From NCBI GenBank assembly GCA_029990175.1, contig JARKIP010000188.1, forward strand, positions 372,001-436,000: a DNA stretch of 64,000 nt, read 5' to 3'. This stretch comes from Petunia secreta (lineage: Eukaryota > Streptophyta > Magnoliopsida > Solanales > Solanaceae). Of the stretch, positions 49,021-59,804 are shown one piece after another. The notes beneath the pieces are model-generated. The model saw only the letters and a list, made by a program, of their open reading frames with translations. It was not told the DNA's origin and made no database searches. Each line of letters starts with the position of its first letter. Positions within the stretch are counted from its first letter, which is position 1. Made by a program: the position numbers and the translations under genes.

Positions 49021-49395
49021 AACAACAAAATCTAATAGCTATAGCTTGTAAAAACTTTCAAATCACCGTAATTAACAAAAAACAAGCGAATCTCAAACTT
49101 AATTCAACGATCATCCATCCAAATGCAAAAAACTAACAGATAAATATATAAACAATAAGTGTAAAAATAAATTACAAGAAAAAATAAATACAGATAAATC
49201 ATTAGCGAAATAAAAATTACATTTTAAAGAAAAAATAATAGAAGAAAGAAAAGATAAACATACGAAAAAGAGAGAAAAACAAACCCTAAATCTCCAGCAC
49301 ACAAAGAAGAAACAGGGAAAGAGAGAAAGGAATGCGTTCAATGTGAATTAGGTTTAGTTAGGGGCAAAAGAGTCCTTTCAGAGATGGGTGGATGA
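49021..49395 (-). promoter_or_regulatory. Probable leader and promoter side of gene A
   Basis: The minus strand at 49345-49270 has a CTTTCTCTCTTTCCCTG pyrimidine-rich leader and an AGGGTTTG sequence, typical of plant 5' UTRs. The intron with palindromic repeats follows. No TATA box can be fixed by eye. Confidence 0.35.
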
Positions 49396-49480
49396 CGTAG
49401 AGGGTATTTACTTAAAATATTTGAAAGTGAGGGCAATTTGCTAAGACCAGGGCTTAGCAAGGGCATGCAGTGAAATTTTT
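49395..49480 (-). repeat. Right terminal region of MULE copy 1
   Basis: Its reverse complement (ATGCCCTTGCTAAGCCCTGG, then TTGCCCTCACTTT) matches the left ends of both MULE copies (ATGCCCTTGCTAATAGTGG, then ATGCCCTCCATCACTTT). The repeat is diverged, and the outer edge is uncertain. Confidence 0.6.
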
Positions 49481-49515
49481 TGTCTTTTTAGAGGAGAGAG
49501 AGAATGGGGTTACTA

Positions 49516-49524
49516 AGTTTTTCT
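49516..49524. repeat. 9-bp target site duplication of the MITE
   Basis: AGTTTTTCT is repeated exactly at 49865-49873. Nine bases is the Mutator-superfamily duplication length. Confidence 0.75.
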
Positions 49525-49864
49525 GGGCAAAGTGCATGAATAGCCACTTTTGCTAGTGGTGTTGGGTTTGAGGCCATTTTTTTAGTGGTTTTATATGACG
49601 GGCCACTTTTTGGAACTTCAAACCTTGTGGGCTGAAGTTCAATACCTGGTGGGCTGAAGTTCAATACCTGTGGGCTGAACTTTTAGGCATAGATGCGTAA
49701 ACTTCAACCCTTGTGGGCTGAAGTTGAACTTCAACCCTTGTGGTATGAAGTTCAACCCACAAGGATTAAAGGTCCAAAAAGTGGCCTCTCATGCAAAACC
49801 AATTATAAAAGTAGCCTCAAAGCAAAGACCAGTGGCAAAACTGGTCTCTGAGCGAAATTTTTAC
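49525..49864. mobile_element. MULE-type MITE, 340 bp
   Basis: Inverted arms pair over about 70 bp: CCACTTTTGCTAGTGG..GGGCCACTTTTTGGA (49550-49615) against the reverse complement of 49772-49840. Between them is a GGGCTGAAGTTCAA-type short tandem sequence, itself partly inverted. There is no coding capacity. It sits between the right end of MULE copy 1 and the left end of copy 2. Confidence 0.75.
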
Positions 49865-50407
49865 AGTTTTTCTTGGTGGATTTGCAGAAATATGCTACGG
49901 GAATAAATGGTTTGCATAAATGCCCTTGCTAATAGTGGTTCAACATAAATGCCCTCCATCACTTTAATAAAAGTTTTTTCGAACAAAAATACCCTTAAAC
50001 AACTAATAAAAAGACCCGCCCATATCCCTGCCCCTCCTCTTCCCTATTTACGCGATTAACAAAAACCTAAAAACCCATATCTTTTACAGATTCTCCCAGT
50101 TCAAACGAAGATTCAAGGTAAGATTTCTTCAAATTCCTACTTACTTTTAATAAATGCTGCATTAATTTCTTTATAATTTAGTTTAAACTATGCTTAATTT
50201 TGCTTTAAATTATATATAACTACATATTAGGTAAAAATGAGCTATGAATTTTATTAATAATGATCCAAAAAACTAGTCGAGTAATTATTATATACAGATT
50301 CATACAAATTAATTGATTTGTCGTAATACTAGAATTTACAAATTGCGAATAAAATCACATATGAGATCGACTTTACACTGTTACCGTAATGGAAATATGT
50401 TCTTTAA

Positions 50408-51065
50408 AGTCTTGGCTATTGCCAAGACTTTATACACAGTTGCAATGCGCGCTTGCAAAGAAAAGTCTCAGAAAGTATTGGCAATTGCCGAGAGTTCAAC
50501 GTCTGGTGCAATTAGCACATAATACAAACTGTCTTGTTTATTGCCAAGACTTTAAGACCTATTGCAGGAGGAAACTTCTCTGCAACTCTTGGCTTATTGC
50601 ATAGAGCTTAAAATCTAGTGTAATGGGCACCTTGCATAAACTTCTTGGCAATTGCCAATACTTTATGACTTGTTTCAACCGGCAACTTGAAAAGAAAGTC
50701 TTTGCAAATCTTGGCTATTTCCAAGAGTTGCAGCTCTGGTGCAATGGGCACCTTGGAGAGACTTCTTAGCTAGTTCCAGCTTTGTTGCAATGGGCACCTC
50801 GGAGAGACTTCTTGGCTATTTGCCAAGAGTTGCAGCTCTGGTGCAATGGGCACCTTGGAGAGACTTCTTGGCTATTTCCAAGAGTTGCCGCTCTGGTGTA
50901 ATGGGCACATTGGAGAGACTTCTTGACTATTTGCCAAGAGTTGCAGCTTTGGTGCAATGGGCAACTTGGGGAGACTTCTAGGCTATTGCCAACAGTTGCA
51001 TCTCTGGTGCAATGGGTAACTTGCAAAAAAAGTCTCTCCAAATCTTGGCCATGGCCAATGACTTT
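50408..51065. repeat. Palindromic minisatellite in the mudrA leader intron, copy 2
   Basis: About 12 units lie within an intron at 50118-51130, against about 17 in copy 1. The first is AAAGTCTTGGCTATTGCC followed by AAGACTTT, one central mismatch short of a perfect 26-bp palindrome. Confidence 0.85.
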
Positions 51066-51140
51066 TACCTCAAGTACAACAAAAAGACCAATGAAAATCT
51101 AAGCATTTCATTCGTATTCATTATGTGCAGGATTACAGCA

Positions 51141-53870
51141 ATGGCAACATGTTGCATTTACATAGCTTATAATAGGGAATGGGATGCAAACAACAAATAT
51201 TTGAACCATGACATAAATTTGATACTTGTCAAAGATGGTATAACCTACCATGCATTTGAGAAACAAATTTTCAATGCTCTAAGCATCAACACTGATGAAA
51301 GTGAAGCAAAGATAAGGTTTGACACGAGTCTGGAAACATACAGAGATATGATGGTAACAAATGATAAAGAACTTATGACTTGCATGTTCCTGCTGAACAA
51401 TGACGACAATTTCAAAATATCCTGCTTCATAGTAGAAGATACTAAAAGAAATGACTTGTCAAGTAACATCACCACCACCCCTAGCACATGCAAATTCTTT
51501 GTGAATAAAACTGACCATAACATGGTGTTGAATCAAAAAGAAAGGAAATCGATTGACTTTATTGACCAAAATGAAGACTTATTCTTCCTAACTGACCAAG
51601 AAAGTGAAGATGGGGACAATAGCAAAGACAAACCAATGAAGAGGTCAACACAAGCAAACACTCATGATACCCATTGAACCACAAACAATCATCACCCAGC
51701 AGTCGACAACAATGGACATTGAATCTATCTGTCCACCACCAACAATGCAAGAACCAAGAGAGCCCTCCATAGTAAAAAAGGTAAAGAGAAAGAGAAAACT
51801 TGACATTGAAACGACAATTCTAGGGAATAATGTATCTGTAGATGACATAACTGAAAAATCTATCTTCCAAGACAAACAGAGTATGAAGAAGTCTATGTCT
51901 ACCATTGCAATTACAGAAAACATATAGTTCAAGGTTGCTAAATCATGTAAGACAAGATATTCGCTGAGGTGTCTTGATACCAATTGCACTTGGCGTTTCC
52001 ATGCATTGAAGGTAAGCATTTCTCTTCTTTTCAAGGTGGAAAGATTTCAAAAGACATACACATGCTCTATTGACTTCATTAAATCTGACCAGCGGAACGC
52101 AACATCAAAAATGATAAGCGACTACATTGTGGAGCTTATACGGAAAAACAATAATGCGATCACTCCGAACTTTGTGGTACAGGAAATGAGAAGAAAATTT
52201 AGAATTACCATCAGCTACCACAAGGGATGGCGTTCAATACAACATGCTTATGCCGTACTTAGAGGGAGTCCGGAAGAGAACTACATTATGCTTCCTTCGT
52301 ATCTTTATATGATGAAACCAAACAACCCCGACACGTATGTAAACATCACAACGGATGTCGAGAACAAGTATGCGCATTCCAACAGAATGTACTAACAATT
52401 GCTTTTTGATCTCTTGGAAATAAGGCAACACTTTCTCTGATACATCACTGAATTTCCACATAACTTCCCTTGAAATCATGGCATTGAGCTGCCCCTAGAA
52501 TAACAAATCTTATGATTCCCCATGCAGGTTTCGGTATGCACTCTTTGCGTACGGCGCTTCAATACAGGGTTGGAGACACTGCAGGCCCGTAATAATGGTA
52601 GACGCCACATTTTTGCAAGGGAAATATCGTGGTGTTCTTATAATAGCAGTATCTAAGAATTGCATCAACAACATTTTTCCTTTGGCATTTGGAATTGCAG
52701 ATTCAGAAAACAACAACGCCTACAATTGGTTCTTCCGTCAGTTGAGAATCACGATAGGGACGTGTGAATAACTCTCCATCCTATCAGACTGCCACCCTCC
52801 CATTGCAAATGCCATCAGCAATGTCTATCCAGAATGCGAGCACGACATATGTGTTTACCATATGGAGAAGAATCTGTGGAGCAGATTCTAGTCAAACGCG
52901 GTCATCTCACTATTCTACAATGCAGCAACCACTTATAATCACACAGATTTTGATACTTATATGACTTAGATTGAGGATCTTGATAAGAATGCTGCAAAAT
53001 ACTTGAAGGAGGAACCACCGAAAAGATGGGCGCGTTCGTTCCACACCAATAGAAGATACAACATGCTCACAACAAACAATATCGAGACTATGAATAGCGT
53101 GCTCGCAAAAGCCAAAAAACTGCCAGTAATGGGGTTGATCGACTACATCCAAAATAAGCTACATAAATGGTTTTTTGATAGGAAAAGTCAGACACAAGGA
53201 ACGTATCATGACCTCATGAATTGGGTTGAAGATGAGCTGAAAGAAAAGGTTCCTTTTGGCTAGTGGATGATTGTAAGTAATATTTCTTACAAAAACACTA
53301 GAAAAAAAAACTACTTAGACTCTACAGTTGCTTACTACATGTTTATTCATTTCATTCGTAGGTTAATCCTATTAATGACACAAGATTTACTGTAAAGGAT
53401 GGAGACGATAAGTTTACCGTCGACTTAAAGGAGAGAACCTACAAGTGCTTGGAATTCCAAACAGACGAGCTACCATGCACACACGCCAGTGCATTAATAG
53501 ATAGGAGAAATCTGCAGAATTCTAGTTACTGCGCCCAGTGGTTCATGAGACATGCTTGGGAAGAAACTTACAAGGGTGAAATTCTACCAGTAGAAAGTTT
53601 AAACTCGTGGGATGTTCCACAAAGCGTCTAGAATTTCATCACAACACCACCCAACACAAAAGTTAAGCTGGGAAGAAGGAAAATAAAGGAATATGTTTCA
53701 AGAGTATAGTTTCTACAGGCTAAGACGAGATGTACAATATGCAAGAGGTCAGAACATAATAGAACCAGCTTTCTCAACACTCCAGTACTTCATCCACATG
53801 CAAGAAAATATTGAAAAAAAGTTACACCATGATTCATTTTTAATTGCTCGTATGAACTACAACTTTATAT
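51141..53870 (+). pseudogene. mudrA-like: mudrA-like MULE transposase, copy 2
   Basis: The N-terminal exon is open from MATCCIYIAYNREWD (51141) to 51677. The plant-MULE domain follows, with SLRCLDTNCTWRF (about 51963-52000), and frame 52006-52395 is open. The core after an intron shows GWRHCRPVIMVDATFLQGKY (about 52571-52630) and SDCHPPIANAI, where copy 1 has SDRHPSIANAI. The SWIM finger CKCLEFQTDELPCTH lies near 53440-53480. The zinc knuckle is read through (CGA instead of the TGA of copy 1), but its last Cys is Phe (CTICKRSEHNRTSF). Stops include 51925-51927 (shared with copy 1), 52767-52769, about 52888 and about 53262. Less decayed overall than copy 1. Confidence 0.8.
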
Positions 53871-53941
53871 GTTAACATTACTTACAAACTGCACTATTGG
53901 TGAAATTTATGTCCTCAAGATAACTTACTTTTGAATTTGTA

Positions 53942-54830
53942 ATGACCTAGACATTTTTGTCACCTTTAATACATCATAAATATTTTAATATCTCCATTTA
54001 ATTATAGCAAGTTAGATATCATGAATTTTTTTAGTGAATATATCTACATTTGTTGTCCTACAGTAGAGGTAGGTGAGTGGGTATTGAGACAAAATGCATA
54101 AATTAGATACATAATTAGTGAGCCAAGTCCTTTAACTGAAGAGCTCAAGTCGAGTTTAAGAAAGGAAGTGGGCCTTGTGCAATTTTGATGTGTGAAGCCC
54201 ATTTAACTACTTTGAGTTAAAAGTTAGCAGCCCGCCAAGGTGATAATGTGACCTATCAGATTATATAACATGCAAACATAGGTTTTTACCTCAAAATTCC
54301 AATTTCAGCTTTTGACGTCAAAAGCACGGGTTCTCTGGCGACATTCCAAGAATGGATCTTTGGTTATTGATTAAATAATTTCTCCACAACTGCATGTTAT
54401 TCCTTTAGGAAGAAGCCAGTTTCAATTACCCATATCTCATGGCTCTTTTTGATAGCTTTATACGTCAAGTGCATACCATTTTTTTGATCAGCCTTCAAGC
54501 ACAAATGCAGCAACAAATTAAAGCTGCTCACTTGGGGATCCGTGGCAGCATAATTCAAGGATAGAAATTGGTATTTTGAGAGCTGCAACATAGTTTCAAG
54601 AGCGAATTAGATCAAGAAGCCAAAAAGTTTAGAGTTTGAGATGTTGTTTCCTTAAGGTAATTCTCTATAGGTTAACCTATTAAATTATTATTGTTAGTGT
54701 ACTATTACGAGTATTAAATGCGAGAGTTGGTAAATAACAAGTATGAAGTTAGTAAATTATATGGATTGGTGAAATTGACTTTGATAGATAAGTTTAACTC
54801 TCATAAATAAATAAGTTTATAGACTATAAC
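53942..54830. other. Unassigned, possibly LTR sequence
   Basis: It begins TGTAATGACC at the sharp end of MULE homology, which looks like an LTR edge. A TATA-like ATTATATAACATGC lies near 54261. I could not find the other end, a duplication or a primer site. Confidence 0.35.
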
Positions 54831-54929
54831 GGGTTCAGACCCAACTCTAAGCGAAATCCACCTGGATTGAGATTTTCGTAATTGTAACATAAGACACTTC
54901 TTTGCTGAATTCCCTTTAAATGAATTGTG

Positions 54930-56615
54930 TTAGCCGAGGCGATCCCGATTGTTCGCCCTAAGGATTTGACCCAATGTGTCCAAGCTATCATCGACGCCAA
55001 ATCCAGATCGAAAAGATCATGGATGATTTTGGCTGGTTTGGATGAGAACCGATGGGCATGCAAACGTTATGGTTAGTTGTCTTCAAATAAATTTTTGTCT
55101 TCCATCTTTTCCTCGAGCATCTTTTCTCGGCGAATTTTATCTTTCTTTTTTATAGGTCTCCCAAAGTGGGCATTCACCACGCTGAAGGAGAAGAAACGAA
55201 GGAAATACAAGAAAGACAAGAAGGATTAAGTCCCCGAGGCGGGGGATGATTTAAGTGCCCTTTAAGGTTTGATTGGAAAACTTTCGAAGGGGAAAAAAAA
55301 AGGAAAGTAAGAGGAAGAGAGAGGAGCAGTGCCCGAGGGGTCACCTGACCTTGGTGTTAAGATAGGTTGAGTGTTTGTCCCTTCGATTTTCACTTTTCCT
55401 TTTGCTTCGTTTTTCCGCTAATTGTATTTTTCCCTTTCCTTTTAACTTTGAAAAGGAAGAAATCATCCTTGAAGAAAACCGCTGAAGGGAAATGGGCCAG
55501 AATAGAACCTGTCTCTTTCCCTGAGCTCACTCCTGTCGAGGAGATGGAGAGGGACCAAGAAAAGGCTGTAGCTTCCCTTCCTCGCGAGCCAGAGCCAGTT
55601 CAAGTTGCTGATAAAGCCAAAGGGGTAGCTCAGCCTTCATTTGTAGTGGAAACGAATGACGTTCAACCACCTCGAGTGGACAACAAGATTCCTCGGGTTG
55701 CTTCTGAGCTTGCTCCTGATTCAGCTTCTTGGAAGCAATTTCGTTACATCGAAATTCCCTCCGATCTTTGCCTTTTAGATGGTGATATTCAGGTCCTGAT
55801 CAGTCTTCGTGGGCTCCTTGGTCCGTTGGAACGTTACCGCCTCGGGAAAAGTTCTATTGCTGATTTGATGGCTGATGCTGCTCAACACGCTATTCATGTA
55901 CGCTTTTCCTCTCCCAACTTTTACCTTCGGCCTTGTTTTTGCTTCCTTTTTCTTTGCAGTGTTACATCAACTCTATTAGGGCTGCCGAGATTAAGTTCCG
56001 TTGAGATAAAAATCTCAGTCAAATAAAGGCGGGATGGATGCGAGAGTAGGCAGGTCTCGAGTCTCAGATGAGGAGTCTTGAGAAAGAATTGTTGAGCACA
56101 AGCCTTGAGCTTGACCAAGCTAGAAAAGTTGCTGACAAATTTGATCTCGAAACGCTCAAAGATCTCGAGGCTAAGTCCGCCGTTGAGGAGAAGATGGCTT
56201 GTTTGAAGGAGCTCTGCGGTGCTGAGCTGAAGAGGGTGAGAGCCGAGGCCCAGTCTGTTATTAACGAGCGCGCTGAGAAGTTTCATGCTGATTTGAGGCA
56301 GAAGTTGCTCAAAATAAATGAGCTGGCTGGAGAGAAAGATCGGCTCGAAAATGAGGTCAAGGCTTTGCAGAGCAAAGTCGATTCTTTCTCCTCGAGCCGT
56401 GGAATGAGGAGGACTCGAGCCAAGGTTGACAAGAATTGGGCTGTTATTCAAACGAGGCAAAAAACTTTGAAGGAGTATCGTAGCGGGGCTAGCAGAAATC
56501 GTTAAGGCTGAAAGTGATGTTACCACAGCTCAAAAGTTAATGGAAAGCCTTTATTTCAGCAGCGGGAACTCGGATGACGAGGAAGATGATTCCAAGACTG
56601 AAGCTTAGAATAGCA
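54930..56615 (+). pseudogene. Coiled-coil transposon-type protein, decayed
   Basis: Open pieces: EAIPIVRPKDLTQCVQAIID (about 54937-54996), a basic KEKKRRKYKKDKK stretch near 55190, an ORF at about 55450-55900 (acidic/Pro-rich, then FRYIEIPSDLCLLDGDIQVL), an intron (GTACGC..TTTGCAG, about 55898-55959), and a long Leu/Glu/Lys-rich coiled coil at 56068-56505. This layout resembles the extra proteins of Tat-type gypsy elements and plant mobile-domain proteins. I cannot identify it for certain. A frameshift near 56505 and stops near 56025-56050 break it. It runs opposite to the nearby protease fragment. Confidence 0.45.
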
Positions 56616-57299
56616 TTTTTATTTCTTTTTGTCGTCATTTTTTGTCAAGGCCTTCGGGCCATTTGTTTCATAAACACTTTGGCCTCTGAGCCGTTTTATG
56701 AATGGTACTTCTTCTTCTTCTCATTTTTTTTTAAATATTGGTTATGCTCAGTATCCCTTAAATGAGGTTGCTTGTAAGGCTTTTCAGATTTTTTTTTATT
56801 TGAGCTAGCTTAGGACGACGTCTCGACCTTGAGCCGGAGGCTTAAATAATAATTGGCTATGCATATCAGATGATAATAAAAAGATGTTGAATCAAAGCTT
56901 ATTTCATTGATAAGATGCATTTGCAAGCCTTTATTACAAAAGATGCCTGGTCACAACAGGACTTAGGCAGAAAAATTAAATGATCAAAGCATGAACTAAT
57001 GATCGAATCTCTAAGGGTAGGCCTCGGCGAAATGATCACTTGTTCTCCGAGAGTCTCTTCGGTTGAAGTCCCCGGTTGTTGAGTCTTTGCTTATTTGAAA
57101 TGAGCTTTTACTCTAAATGGTCGACCGATTTGACCAGTCCCCATTCATCCTCTCTCCCCTCAGTGATCAAGTGCATGGTGCAGGGCTTGATTACTGGGTT
57201 CCGTTTTCTTCAAAAGGAAAAACGAGGGGTCTTGGCAAATTGATCATTTCATTTGCTTGGCCTGATCGGGGCGATGTACTCTTCATTGCAATTGAATAG
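56616..57299. other. No gene recognised
   Basis: The first part looks like 3' untranslated sequence of the coiled-coil gene (T-rich, CTTCGGGCC repeats). From about 57000 to 57300 a 60-codon frame exists without family resemblance. A deletion junction in the Tat-like element is likely to lie within this stretch. Confidence 0.3.
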
Positions 57300-57618
57300 C
57301 ATTCTCACGCTATTCGTTGTTCTCCTCGAATGGCTCTTATTCCGGGTGGGGTTGGGAACTTAATTACCTGGTGCAGGGTCGATGGTACAGCTTCCATTTC
57401 ATGGATCCAAGGCCTTCCAAGGATAACATTGTAGGCATGTCCTCGGCCATCACTTGAAAGATGTTTTTCTTGTCCACTCCCTCTGCAGTTGTTATGAGGG
57501 TTATCTCTCCTAAAGTCTTCTCGATAGAGTTGTTGAACTTTGTTAATATGATTTCCTTTGGGACGACGAGGTGCTTCAACCACATCTTCTTGATGACTCC
57601 ATAGTTAATGATGTTTTC
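57300..57618 (-). pseudogene. Aspartic protease/pol fragment of a Tat-type gypsy element
   Basis: On the minus strand, LKHLVVPKEIILTKFNNSIE (one frame) and YNVILGRPWIHEMEAVPSTL, HQVIKFPTPPGIRAIRGEQR (next frame) are the hallmark segments just after the protease active site in plant Ty3/gypsy elements. The NVILGRPW and IRGEQ motifs are diagnostic. A one-base frameshift near 57440 separates them. The RT and integrase that should follow (to the left) are missing. The right end is cut off at 57618 by the Ogre-type LTR. Confidence 0.72.
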
Positions 57619-59780
57619 TGACACCCAATTTGTCCCTCATTTTTACATAATTGACTATAATTTAACTTAAAGGTACAATTAAACTGTGTGAGAAAATTTG
57701 CATTAGAAAGTATGCATTTACGTGTGTTATCTTCTATTTATACATTATATACCTTAGTTGTGGTTATATTATGTAATTTATATCATTTAGGCTATTTGTG
57801 AAACTGCAGTCATTTGTGTAATTTACTGCATAAATGAAGTGTTATAATTATTTGCGACTATTTATACGTATTTAACATAAGTTGACCCTAATTGTTTCAT
57901 GTGTGCATTTTTTTTACGTCACACTATGTATAATTACGTATACCGGTATTTTTCATTTTTACTTATGCACCTTTAAGTTATTAATAGGCCAATTAAAATA
58001 TCTCGGTTCAAGTTTTATTCATCCTACTATGTGAAATTCAAATTCTATTAAATCTGAATTGTTACAAACCTCTGCAAACTCCATCTGCTACATATCTAAA
58101 AGCATTTTTCTTCTTTTTTTAAAAATTTCATTCATCTTGAATTTGGACCAAATGTCTGGCCAAATACATAGTTATACCCTATAGTCTATCCTTTAAAACC
58201 ATTCACAGAAAATCATTTCAAAATCGACATTATTAATTTCTAATCCCAAAAGATCAGTATATATCTCCTCAAATCATTCCCAAGATTGTTCCAATCCTTA
58301 AACGATTCACCAAATCAGCCCTCAATCAGCCATTAATCTCTTCCATATTTTTGAGTTTTGCCCATTGAAGCTTAGCTATTTTAACATCATCACATCCCTT
58401 CTACATCCGGACACACACGTCAATATACGCACACATACACAAACGTGCAGAACATAGGCGATACACACACACATACCCCCCGGTCTTCCTCCTCTCCTCA
58501 CCTTCACAGTACATACACCACACACGGGCAGGGACCTGCCCACCTCAATCTTCTTTACACCACGCACTTTCCTATACAAGACCAGCAGTATAATACACCA
58601 TTATCATCTTCATCTTCCTATTTATAATCAATCTCTCTCACTATTCTATTTTGTCAATACACATTTTTATACACTCGTGATAAACGACATCCACACCATT
58701 AAAACACCCCACAATACAAAAGACACACAAATCAGAAAGGAGCACCTCAACCTCACACGATTTACAGATCCAGAAACTCACGCACGATACATACAAAGGG
58801 AGAGGGGGATCAGTACAGGGGACAAACATATCGAAAAAGGGAGGTGGAAGGAAATTGGTAGTAGCGACGCCGCCGGCGTCTTTTCGTCGGAGAAGCAAAC
58901 AAGAGTCGCACCTTTTTCTTCCAGTTCACCATTTGTTCACCGAAATTCGACTTGTTTTACTTTCTTGATCGGCGATGGCACTATTTTTTGCATCCGTTGC
59001 TTTATAATTTAACTCAATACTCTGTTAAGCTTCCCGTAGGGTTTGTGTTGGATGCCACTATTAGTTTGTCGGGATTGGGCTGAGTCTTCTCACTGGCGGC
59101 GTCTGATTGTTTAATCTGTTTATATCGCAGCACTTTCTTTACACTATATATGTTATTCTATCCTCTCACTACATTATTATAACGTTTAATCTTGTGGTTA
59201 TAATGTTGTCCGACCCGTTTCTTTTCCTTGTGGGACATATCATAGTTTCCTCGTTGGCAGTACTATGCCATGTTGCAATGATCTGGACGATGCCTCATTA
59301 TGCTATTATCAACTCCATTATGCTGTTATTAACTTATTATATTTCGAGGTGTATGCATCGATTGCTGAAAAGATATTACACAGTTTGCTTGCCAATAAAA
59401 AAAATATATTGAGGCCTAGAGACTGATTTGAACATGATACTACACTTAGGTCAATGACGTTTGGAGGCCAAAACAGTCCCTTACGATTTTGTCCTTCCGA
59501 AAAACAAATAGGCAATGACTTTGCAAAGTAAGTGATAGTAGAGTGGTGGGATTTGAGGTGCTTGGCATGGCAAACCAGCCCGAGCTCCGTATTGGCATCC
59601 GCACCGACATTCCTAACCTCCGCTTGATACAATACACCATTCTGTGCCTAAATTTTTAAAAAATTCATTATTACTACTACTACTGCTGCTGCTGCTGCTA
59701 CTACTACTACTTTATCATTCTTATTATTTTTATTATGATTATTATTATACTAATAAATTTTACCTTATTTGCGAGGTACA
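57619..59780 (+). repeat. 5' LTR of the Ogre-type element
   Basis: It begins TGACACCCAATTTGTCCCTC and ends near GGTACA, six bases before the primer site. Length is about 2.16 kb. A (TAC/TGC) microsatellite lies at 59671-59711. CA-rich sequence at 58420-58560 and a CCGCCGGCG patch near 58870 probably belong to the promoter or leader part. The 3' edge is inferred from the primer site only. Confidence 0.65.
59671..59711. repeat. Trinucleotide microsatellite
   Basis: Repeats of TAC, then TGC, then TAC near the end of the LTR. Confidence 0.9.
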
Positions 59781-59786
59781 TTAGGA

Positions 59787-59804
59787 TGGCGACTCCGCCG
59801 GGGA
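59787..59804 (+). other. Primer binding site, tRNA-Arg type
   Basis: TGGCGACTCCGCCGGGGA complements the 3' end of a plant tRNA-Arg (acceptor GGAGTCG plus CCA). This primer is characteristic of Ogre elements. Confidence 0.8.

Larger units (their letters stand above)
18133..49480. mobile_element. Large Kaonashi/CUMULE-like MULE (copy 1), interrupted by LTR elements
   Basis: The unit holds a mudrA-like transposase (+) and two DUF1985-type genes (-), one fused to a ULP1-like protease. Its ends are divergent inverted repeats: GCCCTTGCTA-type sequence at about 18165-18230 pairs with its reverse complement at about 49395-49475. Subtracting the 17.25-kb LTR insertion leaves about 14.1 kb, large for a MULE. 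MULEs that carry ULP-like genes are known from Arabidopsis (Kaonashi) and melon (CUMULE). I did not find a 9-bp duplication, so the exact borders are uncertain. Confidence 0.7.
49880..53940 (+). mobile_element. MULE copy 2, mudrA half only
   Basis: The sequence follows copy 1 (about 18140-22560) base for base with moderate divergence, through the terminal region, leader intron, mudrA gene and 3' flank. Homology stops abruptly at about 53939 (TTGAATTT). Copy 2 lacks the palindromic array 2, the ULP-like gene and gene A, so it is either truncated or cut by the next element. Confidence 0.8.

Noticed and set aside
53942..54830. Solo LTR beginning TGTAATGACC
   Set aside because: No matching end or duplication was found, so it is listed only as unassigned.
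55921..56526. Minus-strand ORF of 201 codons
   Set aside because: It mirrors the coiled-coil ORF on the other strand; the + frame has the better domain pattern and introns.
58376..59640. Several ORFs of 60-110 codons on both strands
   Set aside because: They lie in the Ogre LTR, are rich in low-complexity runs and show no family resemblance.
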